Below are positions 32,066 through 41,014 of a DNA stretch of 64,000 bases, piece after piece. The notes beneath the pieces are model-generated. The model made no database searches. It saw nothing but the letters and a program-made list of their open reading frames with translations, and had not been told where the DNA came from. This DNA is from CAZUMW01 sp964621615 (GTDB taxonomy: Bacteria; Desulfobacterota; WTBG01; CAIYCZ01; CAIRTM01), in assembly GCA_964621615.1 (NCBI GenBank), contig CAZUMW010000004.1, positions 124,001 through 188,000 of the forward strand, written 5' to 3'. Positions within the stretch are counted from its first letter, which is position 1; every line of letters starts with the position of its first letter. The position numbers and the translations under genes were made by a program.

Positions 32066-32770
32066 TCATTCCAGAAAAGTGATCGTTTTTTCAGGGCTTC
32101 CCGGCGGGCCGGTGGTCCCCCGATAGCGAAGCATCAGGCCGTCTTTTTTTCTAAACCAGTAATCACCGTGCCAGAAAATCGATCTGACACCTGAAAGGCG
32201 TACGCGCACCTTCTGTGCCGGTATGCTCTCGTTTTGTATACGGATTGTCTGCAGGCCTTCTTTTTTTGCCTGCATTTTCTCAGGCTTCAGAATATCGCGC
32301 CGCACCATCCAGAATGATATTGTATCATCATTGCTATTGACAAAATTTCTGAAGCAATATGTTCCCGGCTGGTACCAGGGGCTGTCATCTATGGTGAACC
32401 TTTTATCAACGGCCGTGCCGTGGCTGGTACCTTTCAGTATCAATGTGTTATTTTTGCGCATACCGTAAATAGAAACATCATGCGAATCAAAATCCCAGCT
32501 GATGGTATCGCCGTTATAAGAGCATATTTTAACTACCCGCTCGGTGTCATGCAGCGATGTAACGGTAACCTGCCTGCCATATGCAATGGTCACCCTGTAT
32601 ACGAGATCCGATGCCCCGCCTGTTTCCAGGTAGCGATGATTTTCCTGTGCAGGCTGCTCATTGCCTGAGGCTGCAGCAGAATTATCGGAGCCTGCGGCGG
32701 TATCCATAATGAAAATTGAAACCGCCATACATAATAATATAAAACGTGCAGGTGCTATAACAATACTCAT
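32066..32770 (-). CDS. Exported DUF3108-like protein
   Basis: 234 residues with an N-terminal signal segment (about 5-26) and a low-complexity stretch (about 28-45). A beta-rich domain follows: LVYRVTIAYGRQVTVTS, PGTYCFRNFVNSNDDTISFW, IPAQKVRVRLSG and YWFRKKDGLMLRYRG near the C-terminus. That layout, ending in a WF-K-DGL-L-Y motif, resembles DUF3108 periplasmic proteins, whose role is unknown. It lies between the YkgJ-like gene and glyoxalase II on the same strand. Confidence 0.55.
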   Translation of the reverse strand: MSIVIAPARFILLCMAVSIFIMDTAAGSDNSAAASGNEQPAQENHRYLETGGASDLVYRVTIAYGRQVTVTSLHDTERVVKICSYNGDTISWDFDSHDVSIYGMRKNNTLILKGTSHGTAVDKRFTIDDSPWYQPGTYCFRNFVNSNDDTISFWMVRRDILKPEKMQAKKEGLQTIRIQNESIPAQKVRVRLSGVRSIFWHGDYWFRKKDGLMLRYRGTTGPPGSPEKTITFLE

Positions 32771-32799
32771 CGGGTAACCGTCCGCGTTTTTGTTTGCGC

Positions 32800-33627
32800 T
32801 TACGACGCAGTCTGCTCCTGCGCTGTATATGCAGTAACAAATCTGCGCATAGCATCTTCAATAATTTTCTCCGCCTGCCTGAGCTCAGCCTCTGAGGACA
32901 GAGCGGACTCAAGGCTTACGAGAATACGATCATAGGGAGATACCGGAACTCCCCATCGCTGTTCATAATCTATTCGGGCCACATGATACTCAGCCTCGGA
33001 AAAATAGTACTTTCCAAGCCGGTTATCAGATGATTTAAACGGCCAGCTTACTTTCAGTGCAAAATATTCCTCAAGCGCGTTTACAACCCCTGGATCGCTG
33101 AGCCGCTCCTGCTTTATCGTTTCGCCGATTCTATTTTCGATGTGCGTGAAATAGTCCTTCACAAAATCAATATCGGTTATAACCAGCCCATAGGCATACC
33201 AGTCATGCACCGCGTTGACGACAGCCGCTTGTTGGGCAGTCGTCAGACAGGAAAAGCTTGGGCAAAAATGCTCATTACATATTTTAGCACCGTAAAAACA
33301 GTGGTTTCGAAGGGAGGAATCCCCGGTAACTTCAGGATGCAGCATACATCCGATACGGTTTTTCCCGGAGTCGATAAACCCGAGAAATTCACAGTTATAT
33401 ATCGTATCAAAAAGCCTGGTGTTGCGTATCAGCGCATTGCGGCGCGTGCGATAACCCTCAAAACCGGAATAATCTTTGAGCGAAAAAAAAAGTCCGGTCT
33501 GCATTTCAAGAATATCGGCAAGAGCTTCACGAGAGTGGTCCCTCCAGTTGTAAAGGCCGCAGCACGCACCGCAGGATTTATGACCATCAGGCTGGCACAG
33601 CATCACCGGATGTCTGGAGGCGCTCAT
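32800..33627 (-). CDS. YkgJ-like Cys-cluster protein
   Basis: 275 residues. The N-terminal SCGACCGLYNW is the C-x2-CC start of the YkgJ-type zinc/iron-chelating family. More cysteines follow in the first half (YNCEFLGF, RIGCMLHPE, HCFYGAKICNEHFCPSFSC), consistent with a bound metal cluster. The C-terminal half is helical without recognisable motifs. Function unknown. The gene overlaps the upstream peptidase gene by four bases (ATGA), so translation is coupled. Confidence 0.65.
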   Translation of the reverse strand: MSASRHPVMLCQPDGHKSCGACCGLYNWRDHSREALADILEMQTGLFFSLKDYSGFEGYRTRRNALIRNTRLFDTIYNCEFLGFIDSGKNRIGCMLHPEVTGDSSLRNHCFYGAKICNEHFCPSFSCLTTAQQAAVVNAVHDWYAYGLVITDIDFVKDYFTHIENRIGETIKQERLSDPGVVNALEEYFALKVSWPFKSSDNRLGKYYFSEAEYHVARIDYEQRWGVPVSPYDRILVSLESALSSEAELRQAEKIIEDAMRRFVTAYTAQEQTAS

Positions 33628-34580
33628 GAGGCCCCCCCGCCATCAGCTTTTTTTCGGCTCAGGCCGGATGCCGGCAAAAGTGAAATGAGCGACAGCGGGT
33701 CAATACGCTGATCGCGTACGCGCACGCCCCAGTGAAGGTGCGGGCCGGTTGATCGGCCGGTGGATCCCACCCTTCCGATAGTCTGTCCGATGTCGACGCG
33801 CTCACCAGGCTGCACGTCAATGGATGACAAATGAAAATACATGGTAAAAATACCCATGCCATGATCTATAAAAACAGAGTTGCCGGAAAAAAAATGATCT
33901 CCGGTCAGCGCCACTTTACCGCGTGCAGCCGCGGCAACCGGCGTACCCTTCGGGACCGCAATATCAATGCCTGAATGAGAGCTGCGCGGCTTTCCATTTA
34001 AAAACCGGCGGACCCCGAAAGGCGTTGAAATACGCCCCTTGACCGGCTGCATAAACCCCCCTGACCATATTTTATCGTCTGCCCCCCGTGCGAATGCTTT
34101 TTTTACAAGACCGCGCTCATGGTGGTAGCGCTTAAGGTTTTTTTCGCTGAGCGTTACCTGCGACTCGGGAAGCGTCAGCCGCTGTACGGGAAAATCCTCT
34201 TTGGCCACATAAAAAAAACACTCCCGTGACTCTTTGGTACCGTCAGAGAACATGGCTGTGACAGAAATCGCTTTCCTGCCCTGCTGCTCGTCCATATCAA
34301 CCGGCACTATACCTATAAAAAGAAGGGGATCGGCAATGTCCTGATAACACAAGAATTCATGTTCAGCCCACACAAATGAAACGCTGCTCGGCTCTTGCCG
34401 GCAGCGAACCGACACGCGCCCGGCACTTCCCTGCTTTATATTCTGCGGTGCAATAGCTGCCTGTATTGTCCGCCCGTCCGCTGCAGCATATGGTGCGCCA
34501 AGCAGCACGCACAGAATACTTAGTATTAAAACACTAATGCGCTTTTTTGTCTTTACTGAACATATCATACACACCCTCAT
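33624..34580 (-). CDS. Periplasmic M23 (LytM-type) peptidase
   Basis: About 318 residues from the ATG at 34580, chosen because AAGGAG precedes it; this overlaps the RmlD-like gene by 47 bases. Signal segment (about 14-34), an Ig-like N-terminal domain (QAAIAPQNIKQGSAGRVSVR), then the LytM peptidase: TPFGVRRFLNGKPRSSHSGI followed by D (HxxxD zinc ligands), VFIDHGMGIFTMYFHLSSI, and GPHLHWGV with the last zinc His. All catalytic residues are present. It should cut peptide bridges in peptidoglycan. The Ig-plus-M23 architecture is common in deltaproteobacteria. Confidence 0.87.
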   Translation of the reverse strand: MRVCMICSVKTKKRISVLILSILCVLLGAPYAAADGRTIQAAIAPQNIKQGSAGRVSVRCRQEPSSVSFVWAEHEFLCYQDIADPLLFIGIVPVDMDEQQGRKAISVTAMFSDGTKESRECFFYVAKEDFPVQRLTLPESQVTLSEKNLKRYHHERGLVKKAFARGADDKIWSGGFMQPVKGRISTPFGVRRFLNGKPRSSHSGIDIAVPKGTPVAAAARGKVALTGDHFFSGNSVFIDHGMGIFTMYFHLSSIDVQPGERVDIGQTIGRVGSTGRSTGPHLHWGVRVRDQRIDPLSLISLLPASGLSRKKADGGGAS

Positions 34581-35448
34581 ACACACTCCTTGGCTTGAAC
34601 ATGAATAAATCAACAAATTTTGTTATATCAAAGGACACATCACGGGGGCGCGGAGCCGCTTCCTGCTTTTGTGCACGCGTTACAGGCTGCAAAAGGTATT
34701 CCGGATATCCGTACGCACAGGCCACAATTTTACCGAAGCCGTACCGGTCTATACGCTCCGGCCCGGCAAGATGCAGCACCTCACCGGTGCGTGCATTTTG
34801 TGCAGCGCACAAAACGCCGCGTGCCGTATCAACAACATAGCAGGGCGAGCGGTACTCATCAGTAAAAAGCGGAACCTGCATGTTCTGCTGCAGACGACTG
34901 ACAATCCAGCCGGTAAACGATGCTGCCCTGCCGTGTTTTATCCCGTACTGCAGGCTGATACGCACAACAACGTTGTCACAATCCGCTGACAGGCACAGCC
35001 GTTCCGCCTCATATTTAGTCCGCCCGTACACACTAACCGGACCGGGGATGTCTGTTTCCCGGTACTGTCCCGATGACCCATCAAAAACCAGATCCGTAGA
35101 AATAAAAACAACCCGGCTTTTCGATTCTTTTGCAGCAGCAAGTATGTTTGCGGTTCCTTCAGTGTTAACGGCCCACGCGCGAGATTCATTGATCTCACAT
35201 ACATTCGGGGACGATACAGCTGCTGCATGAATAATGATACAGGGTTTTACCGCTTTTACAGCCTGCAGAACACTGTTTGTATTAGTTATATCACAGTAAA
35301 CGGCTTTCGCGTAGGGGTGCGAAAATGTATTGGAACAAAAGGTAGCGGCAACAGCCGCGCCCGTTCCCAGCGCCGACTCAATTAACGCGCAGCCTAAAAA
35401 ACCGCTTCCGCCGGTAATAAGCAGCGGGCTATTTTGTGCCATTGTCAT
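34534..35448 (-). CDS. RmlD-like NAD(P)-dependent sugar reductase (extended SDR)
   Basis: 304 residues, Rossmann fold with LLITGGSGFLGCALIE. RmlD-type motifs follow: CDITNTNSVLQAVKAVKPCI, IIHAAAVSSPNVCE, VFISTDLVFDGSSGQYRETD, and the catalytic Y-x3-K in VYGRTKYEAERL. It is related to dTDP-4-dehydrorhamnose reductase, but no rmlA, B or C gene is present here, so the sugar nucleotide is uncertain; it may instead be one of the stand-alone RmlD-like reductases. Its 3' end overlaps the M23 peptidase start. Confidence 0.77.
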   Translation of the reverse strand: MTMAQNSPLLITGGSGFLGCALIESALGTGAAVAATFCSNTFSHPYAKAVYCDITNTNSVLQAVKAVKPCIIIHAAAVSSPNVCEINESRAWAVNTEGTANILAAAKESKSRVVFISTDLVFDGSSGQYRETDIPGPVSVYGRTKYEAERLCLSADCDNVVVRISLQYGIKHGRAASFTGWIVSRLQQNMQVPLFTDEYRSPCYVVDTARGVLCAAQNARTGEVLHLAGPERIDRYGFGKIVACAYGYPEYLLQPVTRAQKQEAAPRPRDVSFDITKFVDLFMFKPRSVYEGVYDMFSKDKKAH

Positions 35449-35559
35449 ATATATTGAGATTGTTTTAATTCATATATAATGTGCAGAATACTATTACGGC
35501 AGCCGCCAATGCCGGTCGTAAACAGAGACAACACCGTGCCCGAATATGCGCAGCATAAT

Positions 35560-36315
35560 TTATATGTCTATGCTCATCAAATCTTCTGCCAATATCACCT
35601 CACCCGGAAAGTGATTCCTTACACCTGCTTCTATATCAACATCGTCACATGGGGGGTAAAAATGCGTCAGAACAAGCTTTTTACAGCCTGCTTCCCGTGC
35701 AACTCTGCCTGCAAGGGAAGGGGTGAGATGGCCCGGGCACCGCATCGTATCAGGAAAGGCACACTCAAGCACACATACATCAGCATTTTTTGCCAGCTGT
35801 ACAATTTCCGGACAATAGTCCGTATCACCTGAATATACAGCTGCGCGGCCCCCGGCATCCCGGAACCTGACCGCCATGCTTTGCTCAGCGTGCTGAACCG
35901 GTGCGCTTGTAACGCTCAGATCGAAATATGATGCGGTTTCGCAACCCATTTCAATCCAGTTAATTGAAAACTGCTCAGGGACAATCCAGGGTCCATATGC
36001 TTTTGTAAGGCTCTCATAAAAATCACAAAGCCCTGGGGGGCCCATGATGGTTAAATCCCGGTCACGCGATATTCCGTGAGCGTATTTTGAGGCAAAAATA
36101 AACGATACCAGATCAGCCGTGTGATCAACATGAAAATGGCTGTATACTATCCCGTCAATGTTATTAATGGTTTTTCCGGTATGCAAAAGCTGACGCAGCG
36201 TCCCCGGACCGGTATCACATAATATATTGGCTGCATCCGACTGCAGCAGAAGGCCGGGAGATGATCTGCGCAAAGATGGTACACACGTCCCGGACCCTAG
36301 TATGGTTATGCGCAT
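35560..36315 (-). CDS. RNase Z/phosphodiesterase-like metallo-hydrolase
   Basis: 251 residues starting with ITILGSGTCVPSLRRSSPGL, the usual opening of RNase Z-type metallo-beta-lactamases. Metal ligands: SHFHVDHTADL, then VQHAEQSMAVRF, YSGDTDYCPEI, VLECAFP and KKLVLTHFYP. It lacks the long exosite arm of true RNase Z, so it is better called a phosphodiesterase-like hydrolase acting on RNA ends, cyclic nucleotides or another phosphodiester. GGAGAT lies before the ATG. It heads the leftward series and is divergent from the GcvH-like gene. Confidence 0.75.
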   Translation of the reverse strand: MRITILGSGTCVPSLRRSSPGLLLQSDAANILCDTGPGTLRQLLHTGKTINNIDGIVYSHFHVDHTADLVSFIFASKYAHGISRDRDLTIMGPPGLCDFYESLTKAYGPWIVPEQFSINWIEMGCETASYFDLSVTSAPVQHAEQSMAVRFRDAGGRAAVYSGDTDYCPEIVQLAKNADVCVLECAFPDTMRCPGHLTPSLAGRVAREAGCKKLVLTHFYPPCDDVDIEAGVRNHFPGEVILAEDLMSIDI

Positions 36316-36390
36316 AATTAATCTCCGCTGAATGTGCTGCTGTTTTATTACAGTGATCGCCTGGGGTCTGAAAATTTATCAATAATTTTC

Positions 36391-36420
36391 TTGACAAGGA
36401 ACCGTACTTGTCTTTTAAAT
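36391..36420 (+). promoter_or_regulatory. Candidate promoter of the GcvH-like gene
   Basis: TTGACA (36391-36396), 18-base spacer, TTAAAT (36415-36420). The -35 box is a perfect match and the -10 box weak. Initiation near 36427 gives a leader of about 57 bases. Confidence 0.4.
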
Positions 36421-36483
36421 TGTCATATCATAGCATATACATAAAGGATGTGTCTATTATCCTCGTTCAATTTAGGAGAACTT

Positions 36484-36879
36484 ATGCTGCCTGAAGAATT
36501 AGTCTACACGAAAACGCACGAGTGGGTTAAAGTGTACAAAAACAACATAGTTCGAATAGGTGTAACGGATTATGCACAATCGCAGTTTGGGAATATAGTT
36601 TTTGTAGAGCTGCCCGCCGTGGATGAGGAGCATGAGCAGTTCGATGCTTTCATCGTAATCGAAGGCGAAAATATGCTCTCTGAAATATATGCACCTCTGA
36701 GCGGTAAGGTAGTCAACGTCAATGATGACATCGAAGAAGACCCCACTATCATTAACCACGACCCGTATGGCGACGGCTGGATTGTCGAGATGGAACTGTC
36801 CCACGAGGATGAGGTCGATATGCTTATGAGCTTCGAAGAGTATTCCGGGTTTGTGGAAAACCCGGACAAGGAATCGTAG
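36484..36879 (+). CDS. GcvH-like protein lacking the lipoyl lysine
   Basis: 131 residues, start fixed by AGGAG five bases before the ATG. It aligns end to end with the glycine cleavage H protein: YTKTHEWVKV, GVTDYAQSQFGNIVFVELP, SEIYAPLSGKVVNVND, PYGDGWIVEMEL. In H protein the lipoylated lysine sits in a VKAASD-type motif eight residues before YAP-SG; here the segment is IEGENMLSEIYAP and the lysine is replaced by Asn63. No lysine is nearby. No gcvT, gcvP or lpd gene is in the window. It therefore cannot carry lipoate in the usual way and is probably a repurposed or non-catalytic member. Confidence 0.85.
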   Translation: MLPEELVYTKTHEWVKVYKNNIVRIGVTDYAQSQFGNIVFVELPAVDEEHEQFDAFIVIEGENMLSEIYAPLSGKVVNVNDDIEEDPTIINHDPYGDGWIVEMELSHEDEVDMLMSFEEYSGFVENPDKES

Positions 36880-36962
36880 TGGCAAAAACCGCCGGGGCGC
36901 TCCGTTTCTCGCTAACGGCAGTGTCCGTTTGCTCTTTCAAATCACCGGCACTAGCCGGGCTT

Positions 36963-37625
36963 TCATTCAGGGAGTCCGTGCCAGGTGACGCACTCGCTCA
37001 AATCAACCCGGGAGGAGCGGAAATCATTTATGGGGCTTCCCTGATCCGGATATCCGATAGCAACAGACAAGACAATATTGTATTCATCAGACACTGAAAG
37101 CGCTTGGCGTATAACATCCTCATACATGAGCGTCAATGCTATTGCGCAGGTCCCCAGGCCGCGCGCACAGGCCGAAAGCATAAGGTTCTCTGCCGCCATA
37201 CCGATGTCCATGAGCCTGCTGCCGGGGAGCTGTTTATGCATGTTGAGGAAAACAACAGCCGGGGCTTCATAGAAACGAAAAGAACCTCCCTCGACAAATG
37301 CCCGATTGTCAAGCTGCATCGACTGAATATAGGGCTTCATCTCCCTGAAAAGCGCTTTTGTTCTTTGCGTAAACATCTCAGGAACCGTCCGCCCTCTGGA
37401 CGGGTCGTATGATTTTTTCCGGTCGCTGTGAACAGTTTTAATCGCCTCACATAGCTGATCAAGCACATTTCCCGTAACAACATGAAAATGCCAGGGCTGC
37501 TGATTCGATGATGACGGTGCCCAATGAGCATCGGTAAGTATATCCATTATAACTTCGCGGGGAACTGCCTGCTGCGAAAATGAGCGTATGGTTTTTCTTT
37601 GGCGCAATCCCGTTATAAGATCCAT
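36963..37625 (-). CDS. Nitroreductase-family flavoprotein
   Basis: 220 residues. FMN-binding family motifs: LRQRKTIRSFSQQAVPREVI, HWAPSSSNQQPWHF, and the C-terminal LSACARGLGTCAIA with LSVAIGYPDQ. The family reduces nitro compounds, quinones, flavins or enones with NAD(P)H, and the substrate cannot be told. ATG 37625 is chosen because AAGGGGG precedes it; the longer start at 37646 has none. It follows a small coiled-coil protein gene by 32 bases on the same strand. Confidence 0.85.
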   Translation of the reverse strand: MDLITGLRQRKTIRSFSQQAVPREVIMDILTDAHWAPSSSNQQPWHFHVVTGNVLDQLCEAIKTVHSDRKKSYDPSRGRTVPEMFTQRTKALFREMKPYIQSMQLDNRAFVEGGSFRFYEAPAVVFLNMHKQLPGSRLMDIGMAAENLMLSACARGLGTCAIALTLMYEDVIRQALSVSDEYNIVLSVAIGYPDQGSPINDFRSSRVDLSECVTWHGLPE

Positions 37626-37657
37626 AAAAACCCCCTTATTTCTCATCTCACACCCTG

Positions 37658-37948
37658 CTACCGGCGATCCGTATCGGCTGGCTTTTCATCGGCAAGTGCT
37701 TCTACGAGCTTTGTGTAGCAGTCCTCAGCCTCCTGAAGGCGCTGCTCTGCATTGCTTATAAGAACCCCTATTTCTCCTATGGAGTCACGCAGCGCTTCGA
37801 ACTCTGCATCCGCCTCCTGCATCTTTGCAATTTCATGAATCTTATTGGTCAGAAGCTGCGCTGCAGCGACAACAAACCGGCACTCTTCATAGTCATCGCT
37901 GATAATTGTTTTTAATTTAATCTTCAAGCTGTCAGATAATTTAGCCAT
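37658..37948 (-). CDS. Small helical/coiled-coil hypothetical protein
   Basis: 96 residues, nearly all predicted helical by composition, acidic, with heptad-like hydrophobics in EFEALRDSIGEIGVLISNAE and AEQRLQEAEDCYTKLVEALA. No membrane segment or motif. It heads a two-gene unit with the nitroreductase and is divergent from the 85-residue protein at 38099. Function unknown; probably real from its neighbourly spacing and codon use. Confidence 0.55.
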   Translation of the reverse strand: MAKLSDSLKIKLKTIISDDYEECRFVVAAAQLLTNKIHEIAKMQEADAEFEALRDSIGEIGVLISNAEQRLQEAEDCYTKLVEALADEKPADTDRR

Positions 37949-38028
37949 GGCATTGATTGACGAGCTGTTTCAACCGCACTGAAAATTGTAAAAAAGGCCG
38001 ATTATTTCTTTTAAGGTAATGAAAAAAC

Positions 38029-38057
38029 TTGATTATTACAGTGTTATACAATATAAC
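38029..38057 (+). promoter_or_regulatory. Strong candidate promoter for the 38099-42466 series
   Basis: TTGATT (38029-38034), 17-base spacer, TATAAC (38052-38057; five of six). Initiation near 38064, 35 bases before the ATG at 38099. Confidence 0.6.
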
Positions 38058-38098
38058 GTTTACAGTGTTTACGCAAGGATAAATTGGGAGGCAGCGAT

Positions 38099-38356
38099 AT
38101 GACCGGTATCAAAAGCAGCTATGACATAGCTATGGAAAAAATGAAAAAAATGGGCATTGACGATAATGAGGCCCGTCTCACGGCTGATCAGAAAGGCCGT
38201 GTTGCCGAAATCAAAAAAGAGTATAAAGCAAAAATAGCCGAAAAAGAAATTCTGCTGAAAGGCGACCCTCATTTATACGATGAAATAAAATTTCTTGAAC
38301 AGGAGCGTGATAAGAAAATTAAAAGCATTTACAACGAAGCGGGCGCTGCTACCTGA
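38099..38356 (+). CDS. Small charged helical protein
   Basis: 85 residues, very Lys/Glu-rich (MEKMKKMGIDDNEARLTADQ, later KKEYKAKIAEKEILLK), predicted as two helices. The ATG at 38099 follows GGGAGG by seven bases; a TTG at 38084 in the same frame lies within the ribosome site and is not used. The gene is 20 bases upstream of murA on the same strand and probably shares its transcript. I have no family name for it, though small charged proteins of this type are often conserved in deltaproteobacteria. Confidence 0.7.
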   Translation: MTGIKSSYDIAMEKMKKMGIDDNEARLTADQKGRVAEIKKEYKAKIAEKEILLKGDPHLYDEIKFLEQERDKKIKSIYNEAGAAT

Positions 38357-38376
38357 CAGGAGGGTTTACAGCTACG

Positions 38377-39630
38377 GTGGACACAATTGTTATTAACGGC
38401 GGGAAACCGCTTTCAGGGGAAGTTGCAGTAAGCGGTGCTAAAAACGCCGCACTGGCCGTCATCGCCGCAACGCTTCTTACCGATGGGCGGCATCACATTT
38501 CCAACATACCGGATCTTCGCGACATAACAACAATGAAAAGTCTGCTGTCACATCTGGGGTGCGGCCTCAGCGGCAGCAGCGATCTTGTTGTTGACACAAC
38601 CAACATAAGCCGCTGTGAGGCGCCGTACGAGCTTGTCAAGACGATGCGGGCCTCATTCCTCGTGCTCGGCCCTCTTCTGGCACGCTTCGGCGAGGCACGG
38701 GTGTCGCTGCCCGGGGGCTGTGCAATCGGCCTTCGCCCTGTTGATATTCACACCAAGGCGCTTGAGGCAATGGGCGCACGCATTGAAATAGACCAGGGGT
38801 ACGTGAGCGCGTCCTGCCCGAAGCTGAAAGGCGCTCATATTCTGTTTGACATGCCTACTGTCGGCGGCACAGAAAATGTAATGATGGCCGCTACGCTTGC
38901 CGAAGGGGTAACCACTATTGAAAATGCAGCACGCGAGCCGGAAATTGTCGACCTGGCAAAAGCATTGAAAAATATGGGGGCGGCCATCGACGGAGAAGGC
39001 ACCGATAGAATCGTTATTACCGGATCATCCGGCCTCAAACCGCTTTCGCACAGGGTTATGCCCGATCGCATTGAAGCAGGCACCCTTCTGGTAGCCGGCG
39101 GCATTACCGGCGGTGAAATATGCATAAAAAACTGCCCTCTTGATTGTATGGGCTCAACCATAGAAAAGCTCCGCGAGGTGGGACTCTACATTGATGAGAT
39201 TGACTCGCAATCCGCACGCGTTACCACAAATGGATCACTTGAGCCCGTACAAATTACGACCACACCGTTTCCCGGGTTCCCGACAGACATGCAGGCCCAA
39301 ATCATGACTCTATGCACCATTGCTGAGGGCACCTCAGTTATTAAAGAAACAATTTTTGAAAACAGATTCATTCACGTTGCAGAGCTCGACCGCATGGGAG
39401 CAAGCATTAAGGTAGAGCACGATACCGCCATAGTGAGCGGCGTAAAAAAGTTGAAGGGAGCAACCGTAATGGCGTCCGACCTTCGCGCCAGTGCATCGCT
39501 GATACTGGCTGGACTCGCTGCCAGCGGAACCACGACGGTCACCAGAGTATATCATCTTGACAGGGGGTATGAGCACCTGGATAAAAAACTTAATGCGCTG
39601 GGAGCTGAAATTTACCGAAATAAAGCATAA
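38377..39630 (+). CDS. murA: UDP-N-acetylglucosamine 1-carboxyvinyltransferase
   Basis: 417 residues, GTG start with GGAGGG upstream (long spacing, 12 bases). First committed step of peptidoglycan synthesis: adds enolpyruvate from PEP to UDP-GlcNAc. Landmarks: GGKPLSGEVAVSGAKNAAL with the substrate-binding K22-N23, SLPGGCAIGLRPVDIH with the catalytic and fosfomycin-target Cys at 115 (same number as E. coli), the PGFPTDMQAQ loop, and DLRASASLILAGLAASG. Complete and intact. hisD follows by 54 bases. Confidence 0.96.
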   Translation: MDTIVINGGKPLSGEVAVSGAKNAALAVIAATLLTDGRHHISNIPDLRDITTMKSLLSHLGCGLSGSSDLVVDTTNISRCEAPYELVKTMRASFLVLGPLLARFGEARVSLPGGCAIGLRPVDIHTKALEAMGARIEIDQGYVSASCPKLKGAHILFDMPTVGGTENVMMAATLAEGVTTIENAAREPEIVDLAKALKNMGAAIDGEGTDRIVITGSSGLKPLSHRVMPDRIEAGTLLVAGGITGGEICIKNCPLDCMGSTIEKLREVGLYIDEIDSQSARVTTNGSLEPVQITTTPFPGFPTDMQAQIMTLCTIAEGTSVIKETIFENRFIHVAELDRMGASIKVEHDTAIVSGVKKLKGATVMASDLRASASLILAGLAASGTTTVTRVYHLDRGYEHLDKKLNALGAEIYRNKA

Positions 39631-39684
39631 CGCATGGTCCGGTATGATAAAACATACCCCTCAGCACACTGAAGGATTATCCGT

Positions 39685-40962
39685 ATGAAAACACTTTCCA
39701 CCAGCAATAGCGGCTTTCGCGACCAATTCTCAAAAATCATAAACCGGGGCGCCGAGATCGCCGAGCAGGTTGACTCCACGGTATGCACCATACTCAGCGA
39801 TATTAAAAAAAACGGGGATAAATCCCTTCTGTACTACACTGAAAAGTTTGAGCATCACAGCCGGATCGCGGTTCCTCCTGAAGCAATTAAGCGCGCTGTA
39901 TCTGATGTGCCGGCTGAAACAGCTCAGTCTCTGCGGCGTGCATACGACCGCATTGAAGCATACCACAGAAAGCAGCTGCAGCAGTCCTGGATACACACAG
40001 ACCCAGGCGGTGAAATTCTCGGACAGCTGGTACGGCCCATTGCCAAAGCCGGCATATATGTTCCGGGCGGAAAGGCCGTATATCCCTCATCGGTTTTGAT
40101 GAATGCAATTCCCGGCATGGTTGCGGGTGTTGAGGAAATTATTATGGTTTCACCCGGCTCCGCCGAGGGCATCGATCCCGTCATACTCGCAGCTGCTGAC
40201 CTGTGCGGCATATCGCGCATCTTTCAAATTGGCGGGGCCCAGGCGATCGCCGCCCTTGCCTACGGAACTGAAACCGTTCCCCCCGTTGATAAAATTGTCG
40301 GGCCGGGTAATATTTACGTTGCAACCGCAAAAAAAATGGTTTACGGAACAGTTGATATAGATATGATCGCCGGCCCCAGCGAGATATGCATTCTTTCTGA
40401 CGGTACCGGTGAGCCATCCTGGGTCGCCGCTGACATGCTATCACAGGCCGAGCACGACGAAATGGCTTCTTCTATTCTTATCACAACCGACAACGGCTTT
40501 GCCGCATCGGTTACATCTGAATTAGAAAAGCAGCTTTCGCAGCTTCCCAAAAAAGAGATCGCCCGACGTGCTCTGGACTGCTACGGTGCTGTTATTCATG
40601 CTGAATCCCTTGATGAGGCAGCCAGCCTGGCAAATGCCTTTGCTCCCGAGCACCTGGAGCTTTTTGTAGCTGATCCGTGGCAGCTTTTGCCGTCGATTCG
40701 CAATGCAGGGGCTGTATTTATGGGCTATCATACGCCTGAGCCAATGGGCGATTACATAGCAGGGCCCAACCATGTCCTGCCCACCGGCGGAACCGCACGC
40801 TTTTTTTCACCATTGGGCGTTGAGGATTTCACAAAAAAATCAAGCCTGATTTCGTTGACTCCGCAATCGCTGGCCCGTCTTGCGCCGGATGTTATCCGCC
40901 TTGCCCGCTCGGAAGATCTTGATGCACATGCTGCATCAGTTGAATGGCGCATTCGCTCCTAG
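39685..40962 (+). CDS. hisD: Histidinol dehydrogenase
   Basis: 425 residues. Catalyses the last two steps of histidine biosynthesis, L-histidinol to L-histidine, with NAD and zinc. Family features: IAKAGIYVPGGKAVYPSSVL, QIGGAQAIAALAYGTE, KIVGPGNIYVATAKK, AGPSEICIL, SQAEHDEMASS with zinc ligands, APEHLELF and GPNHVLPTGGTARFFSPLGV. Other his genes are not here. The murA-hisD neighbourhood is the one found in Geobacter-like genomes, where hisG lies between them; hisG is absent here. Histidine also feeds the ergothioneine route encoded at 22628. Confidence 0.96.
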   Translation: MKTLSTSNSGFRDQFSKIINRGAEIAEQVDSTVCTILSDIKKNGDKSLLYYTEKFEHHSRIAVPPEAIKRAVSDVPAETAQSLRRAYDRIEAYHRKQLQQSWIHTDPGGEILGQLVRPIAKAGIYVPGGKAVYPSSVLMNAIPGMVAGVEEIIMVSPGSAEGIDPVILAAADLCGISRIFQIGGAQAIAALAYGTETVPPVDKIVGPGNIYVATAKKMVYGTVDIDMIAGPSEICILSDGTGEPSWVAADMLSQAEHDEMASSILITTDNGFAASVTSELEKQLSQLPKKEIARRALDCYGAVIHAESLDEAASLANAFAPEHLELFVADPWQLLPSIRNAGAVFMGYHTPEPMGDYIAGPNHVLPTGGTARFFSPLGVEDFTKKSSLISLTPQSLARLAPDVIRLARSEDLDAHAASVEWRIRS

Positions 40963-41014
40963 CCCCTATAAGCGCTGGAAGCCCTTCTCAGACAATCAAT
41001 TACCGGTGTGAAGC

